From contig JARKIF010000030.1 of the NCBI GenBank assembly GCA_029378245.1, positions 62,001 through 126,000 of the forward strand: 64,000 bases of DNA. Reading direction: 5' to 3'. Source of the DNA: Roridomyces roridus (taxonomy: Eukaryota; Basidiomycota; Agaricomycetes; Agaricales; Mycenaceae). This document shows positions 1-10,451 of the stretch, one piece after another; positions within the stretch are counted from its first letter, which is position 1, and every line of letters begins with the position of its first letter. The position numbers and the translations under genes are program-made. The notes below the pieces were generated by a model. That model was not told the origin of the DNA. It did no database searches and saw only the letters and a list, made by a program, of their open reading frames with translations.

Positions 1-94
1 ACCGACCCAGCCTACCAGCCTCTTTGTTGTAAGTCATCCCTACGAGGCCTGCCATCCAAAGGGCCTCAATAGTTCAGCAGCAATATTCTCGGTC

Positions 95-604
95 ATGGTC
101 ACCTTCGATGGCACGCGCCGAGCCTCTACAGACTCCTCCTCCTCAGACTCCACGACCATCGACACCGAGGGGGAATGGAAGTCTCAGAACCTCCCCAGAT
201 TCGAAAAACTGAAACGTAAATTCGACCGAGCCAACGAGGGAGACAAGAAATCCGAGCGTGCGGCGCGCTATGCCGAGAAACTTGTCGACCTCATGAAGGA
301 ATTCGCGCGCACGCATCCCAATGCTGCTGAGCGTGCCAAGTGGGAAAAGCGGGCGGACGACTTCAAAACGTCGAGGGCCGGAGGCTCGGATGGGGGCAAG
401 ATCTTGATGGACATTGCGATGGGAGTGGGTATTATCGTGGCGGCGCCGTTTGCAGTGGCTGGAGCAGTTCTCTATGGCGTTGGGCGTCTGTTGACGGGAA
501 TAGGGAACGGACTCACGGGAGGTCAGGCTGGGAAAACATTTGAGGTGAGGAGGTCCACTTATTCCATCCGGACGCGAGCTGATTCAAGAATCAACGTCCA
601 GTAA
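95..604 (+). CDS. Small hypothetical protein with Gly/Ala-rich hydrophobic segment
   Basis: I do not recognise this 169-residue protein. Residues 1-30 are Ser/Thr/Asp-rich, residues about 30-95 are highly charged and probably helical, and residues about 105-140 form a Gly/Ala-rich hydrophobic stretch (GIIVAAPFAVAGAVLYGVG) that could be a membrane hairpin or a glycine-zipper-like segment. The start is the first ATG in frame. A GTAAGT-to-CAG span upstream (from about base 29) could be a 5' UTR intron. A GTGAGG near base 544 could be a splice donor, which would change the last 20 residues. Its function is unknown. It is a single-exon call and could be incomplete at the 3' end. Confidence 0.6.
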   Translation: MVTFDGTRRASTDSSSSDSTTIDTEGEWKSQNLPRFEKLKRKFDRANEGDKKSERAARYAEKLVDLMKEFARTHPNAAERAKWEKRADDFKTSRAGGSDGGKILMDIAMGVGIIVAAPFAVAGAVLYGVGRLLTGIGNGLTGGQAGKTFEVRRSTYSIRTRADSRINVQ

Positions 605-939
605 AAACGACCGAATCCAGTGAACAAAATCTGCATGACGATATGATGTACTTGGCGTCTTTCTTGAAAACTGTGAACCAAGTGAACTTGAAGTGAACTT
701 TTGGTCGGCGCCGAGTCCCCAGGAACTTGGAGAGACTGTTGAGCGACCATGTGTTGAAAAGATTACAAAAGGGCGGAAATAATGGCACGACGATAAAAAG
801 CAAGGTGGGGCAAGGGAGAGCATCGAAAATTGAAATTACGAAGCGGTCAGTTGGCGGTCAGCGGATGATCGGCATCATGATCCGAGCTTCTCCGAATCGT
901 CCTTTCCTCCTGCACCACCATTGCACCACCACCCCTCGG
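605..939. other. Intergenic, nothing recognised
   Basis: This is the convergent interval between the small hypothetical gene and the minus-strand NmrA-like gene. It has short AT-rich stretches and a direct repeat of the 'agtgaactt' type near 680-700. I see no coding signal or repeat family. Confidence 0.5.
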
Positions 940-2270
940 TCAAAGCTGCGCTAACCACTTCGGATCATACCCCCACGCATTCTTCCCGTCCATCTGGTTC
1001 TTCAACACTGTCCGAACGCTTGCCCCAGGCTCATACCCCGTCTCTCTCATCCACCTTTCCACCGTCATCGTCTCCGGATGCACGCTTCTCACCCACTCCA
1101 AATCCGTCTGAAACACATCATCCCGCATCGTCCGCCAAAATCCGGACATATTCTCTCGGATGGTGTTCGTGCCGTCGCCGCGCGCCATAGGCACGGACCA
1201 CGGGTTGTTCACTCTGTCGTCTGCGTGCTCCCACATCTCGTCGATCGTAAGGCGGCGGAATACTGCTGGCCGGTTGGTAACTTTCTTGAAAGTCTGTTGG
1301 TTCCATGTTGTTCATTTGCCTCCGATCTCAGAATGGGCAGACAACATACCTCGACGAGTTCGTCCCAAGTGACCCTATCCGAGACAATCTGGATGTTACG
1401 ACCAGAAGCCTCCGCAGGGTGATCGAACGTCCAGCGCGCCCACCAACCAAAGTCCTTCAGCGCAATGAGCGGGACCCGACCATCTGCGGACGGCGTCGCG
1501 AAGACTACTGTCCCGTCTTGCCGGATGTTGAGCGGCAGGAATGCACCCTGGGGAGCTCAATTCTTGAGTTATCTTTCAAATGCCGACGAAGACGCACCCC
1601 GGTCAGCATCTCCATGTACGGCGCCGACGTGATGATGGTCCAGGTAAGGCCGTTACCTTTCTCATCGGAAGACGGCTGGAGGCTAATCCATTCAGCGACC
1701 TTGCCTTTCGCATCCGCGTGGTCGACTTTGTACTCTGGGTTGAAGTTCGCCAGCTTGGGAAGTGGATGAGCCACAGTAAAGGGGACAGAACGTTGATTTC
1801 ACCTTGAGGATATACGGCAAACTGCTCCACACGTAATGCTTCAGCCCCTCGGTGCGTTGAGCGATTTCGAATATACGCATCCCCGCGTACTAATTCAGTT
1901 TCATTCCAGGGGGAAAAGGAATGCAGTGAGTAAACGCACGATCTCTTGTGCCTCGCCCACCGTGGGCCCGTCCGTGTTCACCCACACACCATACGACCCT
2001 TCGAGTGCTTTGGCTACGAGGGCAAAGTCCGTGAACGAGCCTGTTGAGTGGCATTCAGTTTAAATTTCATGATACATAATGAGAAAGGCACTCACCTTGA
2101 ACGCACTCGACGCCTCTCTCAGCCAAACTGCGCGCCTGCGGGCTCTCTGGATCCCGCGTCAAAGCGCGGACGGTGTACGGAGAGGGCTGCTGCAGGAGTG
2201 CGTCGATGACAGCGAGCCCTTGGGCGCCTGTGGCGCCTATGACGAGGATTAGTTTCTTGGTGGAAGACAT
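940..2270 (-). CDS. NmrA-like family NAD(P)-binding protein (copy 1)
   Basis: This is an NmrA/HSCARG-type protein with a Rossmann fold. Such proteins bind NAD(P) and usually act as redox sensors or atypical reductases rather than classical dehydrogenases. The N-terminus carries VIGATGAQG, the GxxGxxG dinucleotide loop. I infer six exons: 2270-2096, 2040-1940, 1889-1803, 1753-1598, 1547-1350 and 1293-940, all with GT-AG introns. They sum to 356 codons plus stop. The start chosen is the ATG of MSSTKK, which matches the position in the divergent paralog; an in-frame ATG seven codons upstream is the alternative. The C-terminal exon has conserved blocks WENT/IREN..FWR and SVHPET that match the neighbour. 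It is divergently transcribed from its paralog, sharing a 566-bp promoter. A TATAAAA lies 49 bp upstream of the ATG. Confidence 0.85.
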
Positions 2271-2836
2271 GGGTGAGCTGGTGGGTTTCAATTGGACAGA
2301 GTAGGGTGGACGTACTCGTTTTATATCTAGTGACTGTGAGTTGGTTTGTTCCTGGACTTTGATTACGACGGTGTTCCGAAACTGATAACTTATCCAACAT
2401 GTAGGACATGATCAGGAAACTTGAAGCGACTTCTCTTCTGCCCGAGGCCCGAGGGTACCCCGAGACATGAATTAGCAAGTAAATCGCTCCTTGCTTCGGC
2501 GTTTACTGAGCCCGAACCGGACGGTTTGTTATTCGATCCCCTCTCTCAATCGTTCAACAGAATAACTGTTCGCGGTATACAGGCCCACGCGTCCCACGAG
2601 CTACAGCCGCCTTCCTCTTGAACAGTCCCAGGGATGTTTGCCTGCGAGTCAAAAACCGAGTTCGATTCGACATTATTCGAGATAAATCGATAACATCGAT
2701 CACAGCCCTCGGAGTATCCGAGTACAACTGTACAAGCCCGAAGTTGAGCCCGACTGCTTACGATGGGAAGAGATGGTTGCCAGCGGGATATGCATTTATA
2801 CGACCAGGGCCATAGCAGCACAGTCGTTTTCCCAAG
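2271..2836. promoter_or_regulatory. Bidirectional promoter between the two NmrA-like genes
   Basis: This 566-bp divergent intergenic region must drive both NmrA-like genes. On the minus strand a TATAAAA (bases 2325-2319) sits 49 bp from the ATG of copy 1. On the plus strand only a weak TTTATA (2795-2800) is visible about 40 bp before copy 2. No transcription-factor site is assigned. Confidence 0.5.
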
Positions 2837-4177
2837 ATGATCAGGAAAATAATCCTCGTCATCGGGGCGACGGGCGCGCAGGGACTCGCCGTCATTGATG
2901 CTCTCCTCGCCCCGGCCCCACTTCTTTCAGAGTCGCCGTACACTCTGCGTGCACTCACACGGGATGTGAGGAGCATCAGGGCTAGGGAATTGGCTGCAAG
3001 GGGCGTCGAGTGCGTGCAAGGTTTGGTCCTTCGTTCTCTCGTAGGATTGTCCTGATTTAACAACTCGCCTTCAGGATCCTTCACCGACTTCAAAACAGTG
3101 GAAAAGGCTCTTCAAGGCGCGTACGGCGTGTGGGTCAACACGGACGGATTTACCGTCGGCGAGGCGGGGGAGATTGTACGCAGTCCGCGCCTTTCAGCAC
3201 TGATTGACTAGAGCTGACGGTAATTCACAGTACACAGGCATGCGAATATTTGAAATTGCCAAACGCGTAGAAGGTCTGATGCATTTTGTGTGGAGTAATT
3301 TGCGGTTTGTGTCCAAGGTGTGCAGTGCTTTCTCTCGCTCTCCTACCTCACGCAGGCTAAGATTATCATCACCGAGCGCGCGGGCTTCAACCCTTTGTAC
3401 CGAGCTGAACACATGGACGGAAAGGGACGCGTTGGCGAATGGTTGAGTGTACAGCCGTCTGCGCTCGATGGCCTTGTGTGGAGTCAGGTCACGACTGGGC
3501 CGTACATGGATATGCTTCTCAGCGTGCGTCCCGTGCATCTCCGAGTTCTTTGGTTGACATTTGCAATTCATAGGCTCCAATGTTCACACCGATGAACGTG
3601 CGAGCGGACGGGACGGTCGTCTTTGCTTCGGTCTTCGAAGACGGGCGCTTGCCGCTCATCGCATTGAAGGATCTCGGCTGGTGGGCGCGTTGGACATTTG
3701 ATCATCGGGTGGAAGCATCCGGGAAAGAGATGAATGTTACGTCCGAGTGCGTGAGTTGGGATTATCTTGCTGCGGTGAGACTGTTTGTACAAGCCCTGGG
3801 AATTTGCTGCTGATTGTGGAACGCAGACTTTCACCAAAGTCACCGGAAAACCAGCGATTCACAGACGTCTCACTATAGACGAGGTCCGCGCGCACACTGA
3901 CGACGGAGTAGACGGCCCAATCGCAACAGACAACCAGCGCGGCGACGGTTCGACCACAATTTGGGAGAACACAACGGCGTTTTGGCGCGTGCTGCGGGAC
4001 GACATTATTGACAAGGACATGGAGTGGATTAAGAGCGTTCATCCGGAGACGTATACGTTGGAGCGATGGATGCGGGAGAATCGGTATGATGGGACTACAA
4101 AGGTGCTCTTGAAGGATTCGTTGGATGGAAATAATCCGTGGCCGGGAATGAGTGTCGAGTGGCGGAAGCAGTTGTGA
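2837..4177 (+). CDS. NmrA-like family NAD(P)-binding protein (copy 2)
   Basis: This is the divergent paralog of the 940-2270 gene, with the same predicted role: an NAD(P)-binding Rossmann protein of the NmrA/HSCARG type. The dinucleotide motif VIGATGAQG is near residues 7-15. I infer six exons: 2837-3020, 3075-3175, 3231-3317, 3356-3523, 3574-3774 and 3827-4177. They sum to 363 codons plus stop, with GT-AG junctions. Every intron lies at the same place relative to the protein as in copy 1, and exons 2 and 3 are identical in length (101 and 87 nt), so the pair arose by inverted duplication of an intron-bearing gene. Conserved blocks include ITERAGFNPLY, ALKDLGWWARWTFDH and SVHPETYTLERWMRE. A DNA transposon begins only 35 bp after the stop codon. 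Substrate and pathway cannot be told from sequence. Confidence 0.87.
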
Positions 4178-4211
4178 TGCACTCGCTGGTGAATAGGACG
4201 CAGCAATGGGA

Positions 4212-5615
4212 TATGGCGCTCCGTTTGGAAAACAATTCATCTCGCATTCTTCTGGAGATCTCTATTCAAACCCTCCGTCATGTATCATATATGTGTGCGG
4301 CTCAGATATTAGATATATATTCCAAGCCTGTTTTCCAACACATCCACGAATTGTTGGCAGATTCTTCAATATCTGACACTCGGCCGGCGGCAGGCGGCAT
4401 TGTACCGGTCCCTGCCGCTCTCCTCATTATGATTGAATCAGATTGATTGATGCATCACTACTCTCTCTCTCTCTCTCCGATGACCTCTCCGCGAACACAT
4501 TCGGAACGGTGGCAGACGTGCTCGACAACAATGTGAATGGGGCCCGAGGTTGCCAGGGGTCCACGCTTCACCATCCACGGCAGCCCTTTTTCCTCACCCG
4601 CTCTGGCAGTCTCTCCGGATGGCACGCGTGCACGTTTGTGTTATCTGCATCCAGTCGTCAACGCGACAACGCCGGCAAGTCTGTACTTGGTCAGCAATCC
4701 AGACACCTCAGCAAGCATTTGGGGGCACCGACGCGCAGTGGGCCTCCGAGTCCCATGGTCCCTCCCTTCTGGACTCCAGCCCGTCTCACCTCTGTCCTGG
4801 ACGTCTCTTGTAATTACCTTGAACGCCAGAAGAGCTGACTGTCCGAGTCTTCTTCACCCAGCACCTTTCATCCCGAGGTGTTTGCCAAGTCTTCGCCTAC
4901 ATTGAAGCAGAGCTGCTGCGAACCACCCGAGCTGGTTTCTTGCCACCAAGCCTAAGCAAGAAGAACCTCAAGCTTGTGCCCTCCACTCCAAGTACCCACA
5001 GGCGGAATGCCGACTTCAACATGGGTGCGGGGACGACGCGTCAACGGGCTGGCGCAACAATCGTGCACGGATATGAGGGCAGCTCGTCTATAACTCTAGA
5101 TCTTGTTGCTGCACTCTAGGGAAGTTGATGCATCGATCTCCAGTCGCTCGCAACTTGGCTGATCCCCAACGATGCTTCGCGTGAATGGGCTCGCCGCGGC
5201 GCAGTTGAATTTCGGTAGGGTTCAGCTCTCTCCGGCGACGGGCTTCAAGGGACCCTGGGGATCAGTCTTGGACCGTACATACCGCACGTAATCCTGGGCG
5301 AATTTCTTTAGACCGACTGAACACTTTGCCTTGTTTTTGCATGGACTGGCGGACGGCTGATACTTGCTTCTTGTCTCGTCGCATCCTCCCATTGTTGCCA
5401 TGATCCTTTTACAAATATTAGAGGCGAAGTTTCACATGAGATGCGCCTTCGCCCGGCACATATTTGTGACCAGATATTTGATGCGCTTGCTTGGGAATAT
5501 TAGATACACTGCTCAGGAATATATGATGCATTTCAACACATGTGAGATCCTTATGACATGAGTGGGATGAGCCGCATATATAGGAGATGAATTGTTTTCC
5601 AAACGGAGCGCCATA
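4212..5615. mobile_element. Non-autonomous DNA transposon with perfect 32-bp terminal inverted repeats
   Basis: Bases 4212-4243 (starting TATGGCGCTCCGTTTGG) are the exact reverse complement of 5584-5615. The element is 1,404 bp long. It is flanked by the direct repeat ATGGGA (4206-4211 and 5616-5621), extending to AATGGGA if the terminal base is assigned differently, so the target duplication is 6-8 bp. No transposase is visible. The interior holds a CT microsatellite (4461-4478) and a GC-richer open stretch (about 4500-5120) that may be captured host sequence but matches nothing I recognise. Perfect TIRs suggest recent activity. A hAT-like origin (8-bp duplications) is possible but not proven. 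Confidence 0.8.
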
Positions 5616-5689
5616 ATGGGAAGCCAGGCTAAGTACGCCGAGGAGGAGGAGGAGAGATGAAAACAGGAGGTCGTTGTTTAGCTTTGAGT

Positions 5690-5900
5690 TGTGATCGCCG
5701 ATGTGATTTGTATGGGCGATATAGTGTGCAAAAAGTTTTTTTGCACAACTTATGGATTTCGTGCCCTCTTTGACTGACAACTTCAAGCTTTTGAAATACA
5801 ACTTGCATTTGCGTAGATACAACTTCCAATTTACCGGATACAACTTCTTGCACGAACAACTACAACTTGAAATTCACGGAATACAACTTCACAATGGTAT
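5690..5900 (+). repeat. CAACTT-rich repeat cluster, left arm of a diverged inverted pair
   Basis: This segment repeats variants of TACAACTT about every 20-30 bp and begins with GTGCAAAAAGTTTTTTTGCAC, which is itself palindromic. The same landmarks (TATGG..GATATA.TGTGCAAAAAG, then CAACTT units, then GGATTT.GTGCC) occur in reverse complement at about 7796-7990, so the two are homologous and inverted. Confidence 0.6.
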
Positions 5901-6167
5901 CTCCGCAACTCTAGTCAAGGCTCAAGTTGAAATGTTCCTGGTCTGCCGGTGGAGGGCTCGGGAGCGTGCCGAGCAGCGGGAGGCGGTTATGACACTGTGG
6001 AATGGTGTCTGGGGCGGCACAGACGAGGCCCGATCCGTGAAGTTTGCAGCGCATGGAATCACCGTAAGCCACCATTCCGGGCGCTGGCCTGGATTTTCTG
6101 TTTTTGCTGAAAGAGCCGTCCAGTGGAATGAAGGCAGAGATACTTGAAGACTCTTCTTCATCATGGG

Positions 6168-6932
6168 TAGGGAGCGGCACGAGTATCAAGTGCTGCGAAT
6201 ACTCGCGGCATTTCACTCGCGAGTACGAGTATTCATACTCGCGAGTGGGTGGTGGCTGTGCTACTCGTGCGAGTGCGAGTATTGGTTTCCAAAAACCTTG
6301 GTACTCGCGAGTATTTGCCTGGCTACCGTAAGCTCACGGAACAGACCCAGATAGGCAATTTGATCAACGGCATCACTCGGCATCACTCGGCATGCCGGCA
6401 TGTGGCAATCACTCCGTAATGTATGTCTATTCCTGTACAGAATTCAATTTACCTATCAGTCACTACCTGTTCATCAGGAGGAACAGTAACGAAACTCTGC
6501 AACCAACTGAGTGAGCAATCAGCCCATTCCACTGTGACGGTCGGCCAGTGGGCCAGTGACCCGGACTTGATAGCAGTTGATGAGTTTGAGAAGCAGCTTG
6601 CAGAGGGTTGGACACGGAACAAGAAGCGGAAGACCCCTGCTACAGCAGAAGCCTCAGGATCAGCGAGAGTTATTGTCATTGATGATGATAGTACATAGTT
6701 TGGTCACTGAAATATATGATACTCATGAATAACTCACAAATAATTTGCAACTCGCGAGTATTCCAACTCATTGAGTGCAACTACTTGCGACTCGCGAATA
6801 CTTGCGAATACTCGCGAAAGTTGCTTACTAATACACGAATACTCGCCATCAATACTCGTGCGAGTGTGAGTATGGTTTTCCCAACTTCTGCGAGTACTCA
6901 TACTCGCGAGTGTATACTCATGCCGCTCACTA
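6168..6932. mobile_element. hAT-like DNA transposon remnant with ACTCGCGAGT subterminal repeats
   Basis: The left end TAGGGAGCGGCACGAGTAT (from 6168) and the reverse complement of the right end, TAGTGAGCGGCATGAGTAT (to 6932), match at 17 of 19 positions. Both ends carry many copies of the palindromic ACTCGCGAGTA/CGAGTATT subterminal motif, a layout known from hAT elements. TCATGGG occurs at 6161-6167 and again at 6937-6943 and may be the target duplication. An open stretch at 6423-6698 (91 residues, with VTVGQWASDPDLIAVDEFEK) resembles in style the tail of hAT transposases, but I cannot confirm it. It is inactive as it stands. Confidence 0.6.
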
Positions 6933-7795
6933 AGATTCATGGGAAGTCTATAGCGAACATAATGGCCAACCAGGATCCAAATTTTATCTGGGCCGCGGGC
7001 AAGCAGCAAGCTTCGGGTGGAGCTCAAAGGTTTCTTAGCTCTCTCAGTCCCAATCCGAAATCCTTGGGTCGCCACTGAACTACCTATCCGCTCCCCTCCA
7101 TCCAAACTCAATCACTCGGCAAAGATTTCCGCTCACTTGAGTGTCAGATCAGGGAAGACTCTGCCAAAGCCTTAGATAAACTCACAGCTCCGTAGCCTCT
7201 GGCCTGTTCAATTCCGAACTGTTTTCAATAACATGTAAATGATCAATTCCGAGTCCTTGTATGGTGAAATAGCCTTCTCCAGTTTCAAGCACCAAGGTCC
7301 ATCAGCATAAGGGAACTGAACCGTGGCACTTTCTCAGGGATCAATCGAAGCATTGATGTTTCATGCGTCCCCGGTATCCTCAGAGGCAGTGCTCAGATGA
7401 AGAGGATGATTGTGAACCAATCCGATTCATTCACGGGTGGCATCAGTTGTGTGTTGAAACTTTGACCCAGTCTCATATCCCTCAAGGATTTCAACCGTGG
7501 GACATTGTTTATACAAGGAATGGTAAATCAAAAGATCTCCTTGAATGAGGTCTACATATTCGGTTTTCAACTAAGCCATCAAATATTGATGTGCATCCAC
7601 AGAGTCACAGCAGGCCCCTGACTTTGATTGACTCGGAAAACATCTCCAGCCTATATTGTGTATACATACAATGGTTCCCCAATTGACCCTCCGACGGAGT
7701 GATCTACTCAACAGACTCCCATCACTGCATCATTCAAATCGATCACTCTATGGTGGGACTATTGATTACCGTTTGTTGCCATTTTGATTTAATTG
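6933..7795. other. Intergenic, no gene recognised
   Basis: This is AT-rich sequence between the hAT-like element and the right AAGTTG cluster. Short open frames exist, but none has codon structure or a motif that supports a gene. Confidence 0.4.
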
Positions 7796-7990
7796 TGGTG
7801 AGGTAGAATCAAGTTGTGGGTCAGCAGGATGGAAGTTGTGGTGGCTCGAGTTCAAGTTGTAGGGCAGAAAGTTGAAGTTGCAGGCAGAAAGTGGTGGTTG
7901 CGAAGGCACAAAATCCAAGTTGTAGTTGCATTTTGAGCCCAAGTTGCAAAAACTTTTTGCACAGTATATCTGCCATAGATTTGCATCACC
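7796..7990 (-). repeat. AAGTTG-rich repeat cluster, right arm of the inverted pair
   Basis: This is the reverse-complement counterpart of the 5690-5900 cluster, with repeated CAAGTTGTAG/GAAGTTG units, GGCACAAAATCC, and the same TGCAAAAACTTTTTGCACA boundary palindrome. The two arms bracket about 2.1 kb containing the hAT-like relic. They could be the long inverted ends of a larger element or two independent insertions of one family. Confidence 0.6.
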
Positions 7991-8293
7991 TGGTTTACCA
8001 CGGTTGACATCTTGGTTGAATTCAAGCGTTTCAAGTTTCAAGAGTCCGTATCAATTCCGAGATTCTATATCGTTCACACAATTGCAGACGCCGTTGCAGA
8101 CCATTGACGTACCGAGAACAATACCACTTCAAAGAAATGTCCGCATCGAGTACAAGGGCTTTGACATAGCGCCGGAGCGACCGGTCGCATGCCGGATGCT
8201 ATTGACATTGTGACCACATGCCGGCGACGTGTGGATGCATTTAAGAGATTGCCGGGTCTGAACAGACACCCAGCTCCCCTCCTCTCCTCCACC

Positions 8294-9683
8294 ATGAGCG
8301 CGAATTACACCGTCGATGCCGAGGAGTTCGAGTTTGTTGCCGAGCAATTCCTGAGCCTCATGGTCGAAACATGCGTGAGTGCATTCCCTTTAATGCTGTC
8401 TCGGTATCTTACAATCGTCAAGGCCTCATTCGTTCTCTACGGCGAGTCCTGAATCCCTTTCTCGCCAAGCCTGGGCGGCGGCCTAATCAGCCTTGCAGGA
8501 TTCTACGTTCATTACTTTCTCTCCACCATCAGCACGCTTTCCCGACGCGTCCTTAACGGCCGACTACCACTTCTGATAGCCATCTGGCTAATGCTCCTCT
8601 TTGCGACGACACACACGGTGCTGGGATTCACTCGGAATATTCTGTACTTTCGCTTTTTGCAGGCCTTGGTGCGAGCTTCGCCGGGTGTGGATCAGATTTT
8701 CGACAAATACAACGCCCTGGCGCAGGGGCAGAATATTCTCTTTGCTGTGAACAAGTGACTCGAGTTTTTGCGACTGCCGACACCTTGACCTGACCGCGTC
8801 CGTTTCAGTTTATTAACGGATACTTTCCTGCTCTACCGGTGCTATCTCATCTGGAATCGTCGTATCTGGGTCACCATCTTCCCTGGAATGTTGATGATAG
8901 CCGCATTCAGTACTCATCCTTTTCCTCCTCACTCATGATCATGTATTTAACCTTGTCCCTCCGCAGTACCCGCTGTCCTCCAAAGCCTCGACCTCGCGTG
9001 GCATTTCTCCCTAGCAGAGGATGTCGCCACCTTCGGCCTGGCCACTCTCACAAATATGATCCTCACCGGCCTCATCGGTTAGTGCCTTTTCGCACTCTTT
9101 AACATCCCAGCCCGTTAAACGCACGATGACAGCGGGTCGTATATGGTGGATGAGCCGCGAGGTATCGAACTATACCGAAACGTATAGCAGCGTCTTCCAG
9201 AGGCGGTATGGTATTGCTTTGAGGATTATGTACGTTCGCTTTCATCTCCCGGCACCCTTGAGCTGAATTGCCTGCAGCCTCGAGTCGGGCGCCCTCTACT
9301 GCCTTTTTTCGCTTACCCTCACTATAACCTCGCCATTCAAGAGTGTAGCGGCGGGGTACGTCAGTAGTATCACCTTTGCTTTGGGATGGCAGATTCTGGT
9401 CAGTCCCTCAGTGATACTCTATGCTGACACCCTGTTGATTCATTCAAAGAATATAATTCCAACCGTTGCTCTCGTCCGCGGGGCTCAACAACCCGACGGC
9501 TTCGAGTCCGAGTCCAAATGCCTCGATATCGAGGCATTGCCGTCCTCGCCCTCCCGAGGTGCAGGCGTTGTTGACCACAAGATGGTGTTCGCCCCAGCTC
9601 CGAGACCCCGGTTTGGCACCCAGCCTTCCGACGTGTCTTCCGATGTGATATATATTGGGAGGAAGTCGGAGGAGAGCGTGTAG
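8294..9683 (+). CDS. Multi-pass membrane protein, Agaricomycete-type (paralog A)
   Basis: This is a predicted integral membrane protein of about 339 residues with six to seven hydrophobic helices, in an Agaricomycete-type family whose function I do not know. I infer eight exons: 8294-8374, 8423-8441, 8499-8754, 8809-8909, 8967-9077, 9133-9229, 9278-9398 and 9450-9683. The 19-nt second exon is followed by an intron with a GC donor (8442-8498, GCGAGT..CAG). Reading straight through it would hit an in-frame TGA at 8450, and the paralog has a GT-AG intron at the same point, which supports the model. TM segments include LPLLIAIWLMLLFATTHTVL and VATFGLATLTNMILTGLI. The hydrophilic tail ends in SDVSSDVIYIGRK, shared with paralog B. 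The orientation is tail-to-tail with paralog B. Confidence 0.8.
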
Positions 9684-9995
9684 CGCTCAGTCTGGTTGGT
9701 TGTATCAAAGAATCGGGTTCAATCTGTATCGATATCGTTGTATTATAAGTATGTAAGTACGCGGTGCTGTCCCAGGGCTATTCAGTCGACTAGAAGGATG
9801 GAAGCGATTAGGAGCCGCATCGAATTTCGGACAGCAGAGAAATAGATGAAACTTCGCGGACACATAATGGACTATTGATGGTGCAAATCTAAATGCTATG
9901 TGCCAGGGTACAGAACATATATTCAAGGGGACACTAAGCACGCTGGTCGTTCCCAATCTGACCTCTCTCCAGTTTCCTCATCGCACGTATCGTTC

Positions 9996-10210
9996 ATGCA
10001 ACACAAGTTCCTTGTCGCATTCGCGGCCATTACTTGTGCTTACCTTTCCGATGATGCGTCAGTCTCGTTCACTCACGAATGATGAATGTAACAGTGGCCA
10101 TGACAAGCACCGCTGCAGCACCGCTGCCAGTCGCTGCTGTCGTCCGTGCCCCGGAGCCTCAGCCATCCAGCCAACCTGACGGCTGCCGTCTTTATTTCTG
10201 CGTCTGGTGA
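9996..10210 (+). CDS. Candidate small secreted protein (51 residues)
   Basis: I infer two exons, 9996-10035 and 10095-10210, joined over a 59-nt GT-AG intron (donor GTGCTT, weak). The product has a Lys-bearing start (MQHKFLV), a hydrophobic core ending in STAAA that looks like a signal peptide, a Pro-rich middle (VVRAPEPQPSSQ) and a Cys-containing end (GCRLYFCVW). Small secreted proteins of this type are common in basidiomycetes. The intron choice is an inference: the alternative donor GTCAGT at 10058 gives a different, Cys-rich tail ending in IQPT. Transcript data are needed to choose. It sits between the two TM paralogs. Confidence 0.42.
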
Positions 10211-10451
10211 GCGAGGTCTATAAGCCGTTGGTTTTCAAGTCAGGCTGACATCCAGTTCAAAGATCGTCATTTCTTCAGCGTTGGTTTACCCTGATACTCA
10301 CAAATAATAGTTGGAACGCCCTTATAATTTACTCGTTGTTGCTGTGATGTTTGCCTCCCCAAGATTTGTCAATCGATAAAGTTCAACCAGAACCTCTATT
10401 CAAGTGATCTCTAATTATACAGACATTACATTTTCTTTTCGTTGCTACTGC

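Noticed and set aside
4443..4905. Open frames inside the 4212-5615 element
   Set aside because: Overlapping frames of similar length with no transposase or host domain; treated as non-coding filler.
8450..8452. In-frame TGA in membrane paralog A, suggesting a nonsense mutation
   Set aside because: The codon lies in a segment that is removed as a GC-AG intron; paralog B has an intron at the same place and all exon sums stay in frame.
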